From NCBI GenBank assembly GCA_016742125.1, contig JACVCM010000124.1:1-6353 (forward strand): a stretch of DNA of 6,353 bases, read 5' to 3'. Each line of letters opens with the position of its first letter. The stretch's first letter is position 1. This stretch comes from Sphingomonadaceae bacterium. Lineage in GTDB: Bacteria; Pseudomonadota; Alphaproteobacteria; Sphingomonadales; Sphingomonadaceae. The position numbers and the translations under genes were made by a program. A model generated the notes under the pieces. The model searched no databases, had not been told where the DNA came from, and was given only the letters and a program-made list of their open reading frames with translations. Positions 5,171-6,353 of the stretch are shown here, in pieces.

Positions 5171-6216
5171 GCCGCGCCCGTGGCCCCATGAGTAAGCTTG
5201 GCCTCTATATTGGCAAGTGCAAGCAGCCGGTCACGCTTGTCGAGCAGATGTGAAAGCCGGTCAGCATCGAACTTCAGAATGGTGCCTGCCATTGCATGGT
5301 CCAGCCGGACCCTTGCGGCTTCGCTGATGTCCGGCAGACGCCCGGCAATCGCAACCATCTCGTCGAAGCGCCCCCAGCAATTGAGCGCGATGTCGCAACC
5401 CGCTTCGACACAACGGAGCGCCCTGCTCGGAACATCGCCGCTAAGTGCATTCATATCGAGGTCGTCGCTCATCAACAGCCCGTCAAAACCGATCTTGCCG
5501 CGGATCACTTCCTCAATGACAATGCGCGACATGGTGGCGGTGTTCTGGTCATCCCATATGTCGTAGACGACATGACCGGTCATCCCCATCGCTGCTCTGT
5601 TGAGCGCCCGGAAAGGCGCAAGGTCCTGCTCCAGATCGGTCTCACTCACATGGACGTGTGGCAGTTCGTGATGCGTGTCGACGACAGCGCGGCCCTGCCC
5701 CGGCATATGCTTAACCACACCGATTACGCCGCCTGCCGCGAGGCCATCAAGGATTGCACGGCCCAGCGCCGCCACGCGCATTGGATCGCTACCCAACGCC
5801 CGGTCGCCGATGGCCGAATGCGTATCGGGCACGCGGACGTCGAGCACCGGGAGGCAATCGACATTGATTCCGACTTCGGCGAGTACAAGCGCAATGGCCT
5901 CGGCATTGCTGCGCGCCGCCTCGATCGCGGTTATCGGCGCGAGGTCGTACAGCGCATCGAATGCTCCGCCAGCCGGAAATGTCGGCCATTCGGGTGCCTT
6001 CATCCGCGCGACGCGTCCACCCTCCTGATCGATCAGGATCGGCACATCGTCGCGGCCATGAACATCGCGCAGGCCGTCGGTCAGTGTCCGCAGCTGCTGC
6101 CGGTTTTCAATATTGCGACCGAAGATGATATAGCCCGCCGGTTCGACATCGCGGAACAGCCGCTTCTCGTCGTCGGTCAATGTGAGGCCGGAAAGGCCGA
6201 AGATCACGGGCTTCAT
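5167..6216 (-). CDS. nagZ: Beta-N-acetylhexosaminidase NagZ (glycoside hydrolase family 3)
   Basis: A 349-residue cytoplasmic enzyme that removes GlcNAc from GlcNAc-anhydroMurNAc peptides during peptidoglycan recycling; the products can also feed beta-lactamase signalling where AmpR exists. It is a single TIM-barrel GH3 domain with no signal peptide. Landmarks are IDQEGGRVARM (62-72), IGDRALG (136-142), the GlcNAc-binding KH (169-170) in KHMPGQG, the flexible-loop DTHHELP (180-186) with Asp180/His182 as the expected general acid/base dyad, and MSDDLDM (249-255) with Asp251 as the expected nucleophile. The common PGHG reads PGQG (Gln174). The start MKPVIFGLSG fits the family; an ATG 6 nt further upstream hits a stop at once. 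It opens the nagZ-scpA-scpB overlap chain. A SPOR-domain gene often precedes it in relatives but is not recognisable here. Confidence 0.96.
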   Translation of the reverse strand: MKPVIFGLSGLTLTDDEKRLFRDVEPAGYIIFGRNIENRQQLRTLTDGLRDVHGRDDVPILIDQEGGRVARMKAPEWPTFPAGGAFDALYDLAPITAIEAARSNAEAIALVLAEVGINVDCLPVLDVRVPDTHSAIGDRALGSDPMRVAALGRAILDGLAAGGVIGVVKHMPGQGRAVVDTHHELPHVHVSETDLEQDLAPFRALNRAAMGMTGHVVYDIWDDQNTATMSRIVIEEVIRGKIGFDGLLMSDDLDMNALSGDVPSRALRCVEAGCDIALNCWGRFDEMVAIAGRLPDISEAARVRLDHAMAGTILKFDADRLSHLLDKRDRLLALANIEAKLTHGATGAA

Positions 6217-6353
6217 GGCATTCAGGCTAGAAGCTGCGTCCGGCTAACGCAATAAGGCAGGTCGGGGACGACAGTTCAAAACTGTGCATAAGCAGTCCCA
6301 AGAAAAAGCCGCAGCAGCCTGCCCTGCCACGGCTTCTCCTCCCCCCCCCCCCC
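6217..6353. other. Region upstream of nagZ, no supported gene; palindrome and poly-C end
   Basis: This 137-nt stretch should hold the promoter of the nagZ block or the 3' end of the preceding gene. All three minus-strand frames stop within it (the longest open one, to 6227, reads as an unfamiliar Cys-rich sequence), and none looks like a SPOR-domain C-terminus. A perfect 15-bp dyad, ACAGTT-CAA-AACTGT, lies at 6271-6285, about 55 nt before the nagZ start. The last 13 bases (6341-6353) are all C, after a CT-rich stretch, as often seen at a contig edge. I found no convincing sigma-70 promoter. Confidence 0.5.

Noticed and set aside
5296..6255. 319-codon plus-strand reading frame opposite nagZ
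   Set aside because: It mirrors nagZ, whose catalytic motifs are unmistakable; the product has no recognisable domain.
6217..6353. 3' end of a SPOR-domain gene, expected upstream of nagZ in this lineage
   Set aside because: No minus-strand frame there shows SPOR-like sequence; the longest open one is unfamiliar and Cys-rich.

Overview
The window looks like chromosomal DNA of an alphaproteobacterium, most probably Sphingomonadales. Three things point there: the gene order nagZ-scpA-scpB-tatA-tatB-tatC on the minus strand, the alphaproteobacterial style of TatA (N-terminus MGGLSIWHWLI), and a general-stress sigma factor (EcfG-type) promoter next to entericidin-like lipoprotein genes. The order assignment is inferred from remembered gene order and protein style, not from a search.

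Layout. Positions 1-1614 (+) hold the 3' part of a ZnuD-like TonB-dependent outer-membrane receptor whose start lies outside the window. A structured spacer with two mutually exclusive hairpins follows (1616-1663). Then come two tandem 40-codon entericidin-family lipoprotein genes (1679-1801 and 1889-2011). The second has its own near-perfect EcfG promoter (1818-1842), and a strong rho-independent terminator closes the unit (2026-2056). Positions 2057-2271 hold no gene I can support. From there to 6216 all genes lie on the minus strand: nagZ (peptidoglycan recycling), scpA and scpB (condensin partners of SMC), then tatA, tatB and tatC (twin-arginine translocase). nagZ/scpA, scpA/scpB and tatB/tatC each overlap by 4 nt (ATGA), which suggests translational coupling. 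tatA is set off by a 69-nt gap on one side and a 117-nt gap on the other. The second gap carries a 66-nt composite inverted repeat that looks like a dispersed REP-like element. Positions 6217-6353 hold no recognisable gene and end in 13 consecutive C, probably a contig edge.

How it fits together. The minus-strand block is conserved housekeeping: cell-wall recycling, chromosome segregation and export of folded proteins. The plus-strand block handles the envelope: metal uptake, and small stress-induced lipoproteins. The two blocks converge on the terminator. I see no mobile element, CRISPR array, RNA gene or defence system. The most informative non-routine signals are the entericidin pair with its stress promoter and leader hairpins, and the repeat between tatA and tatB.
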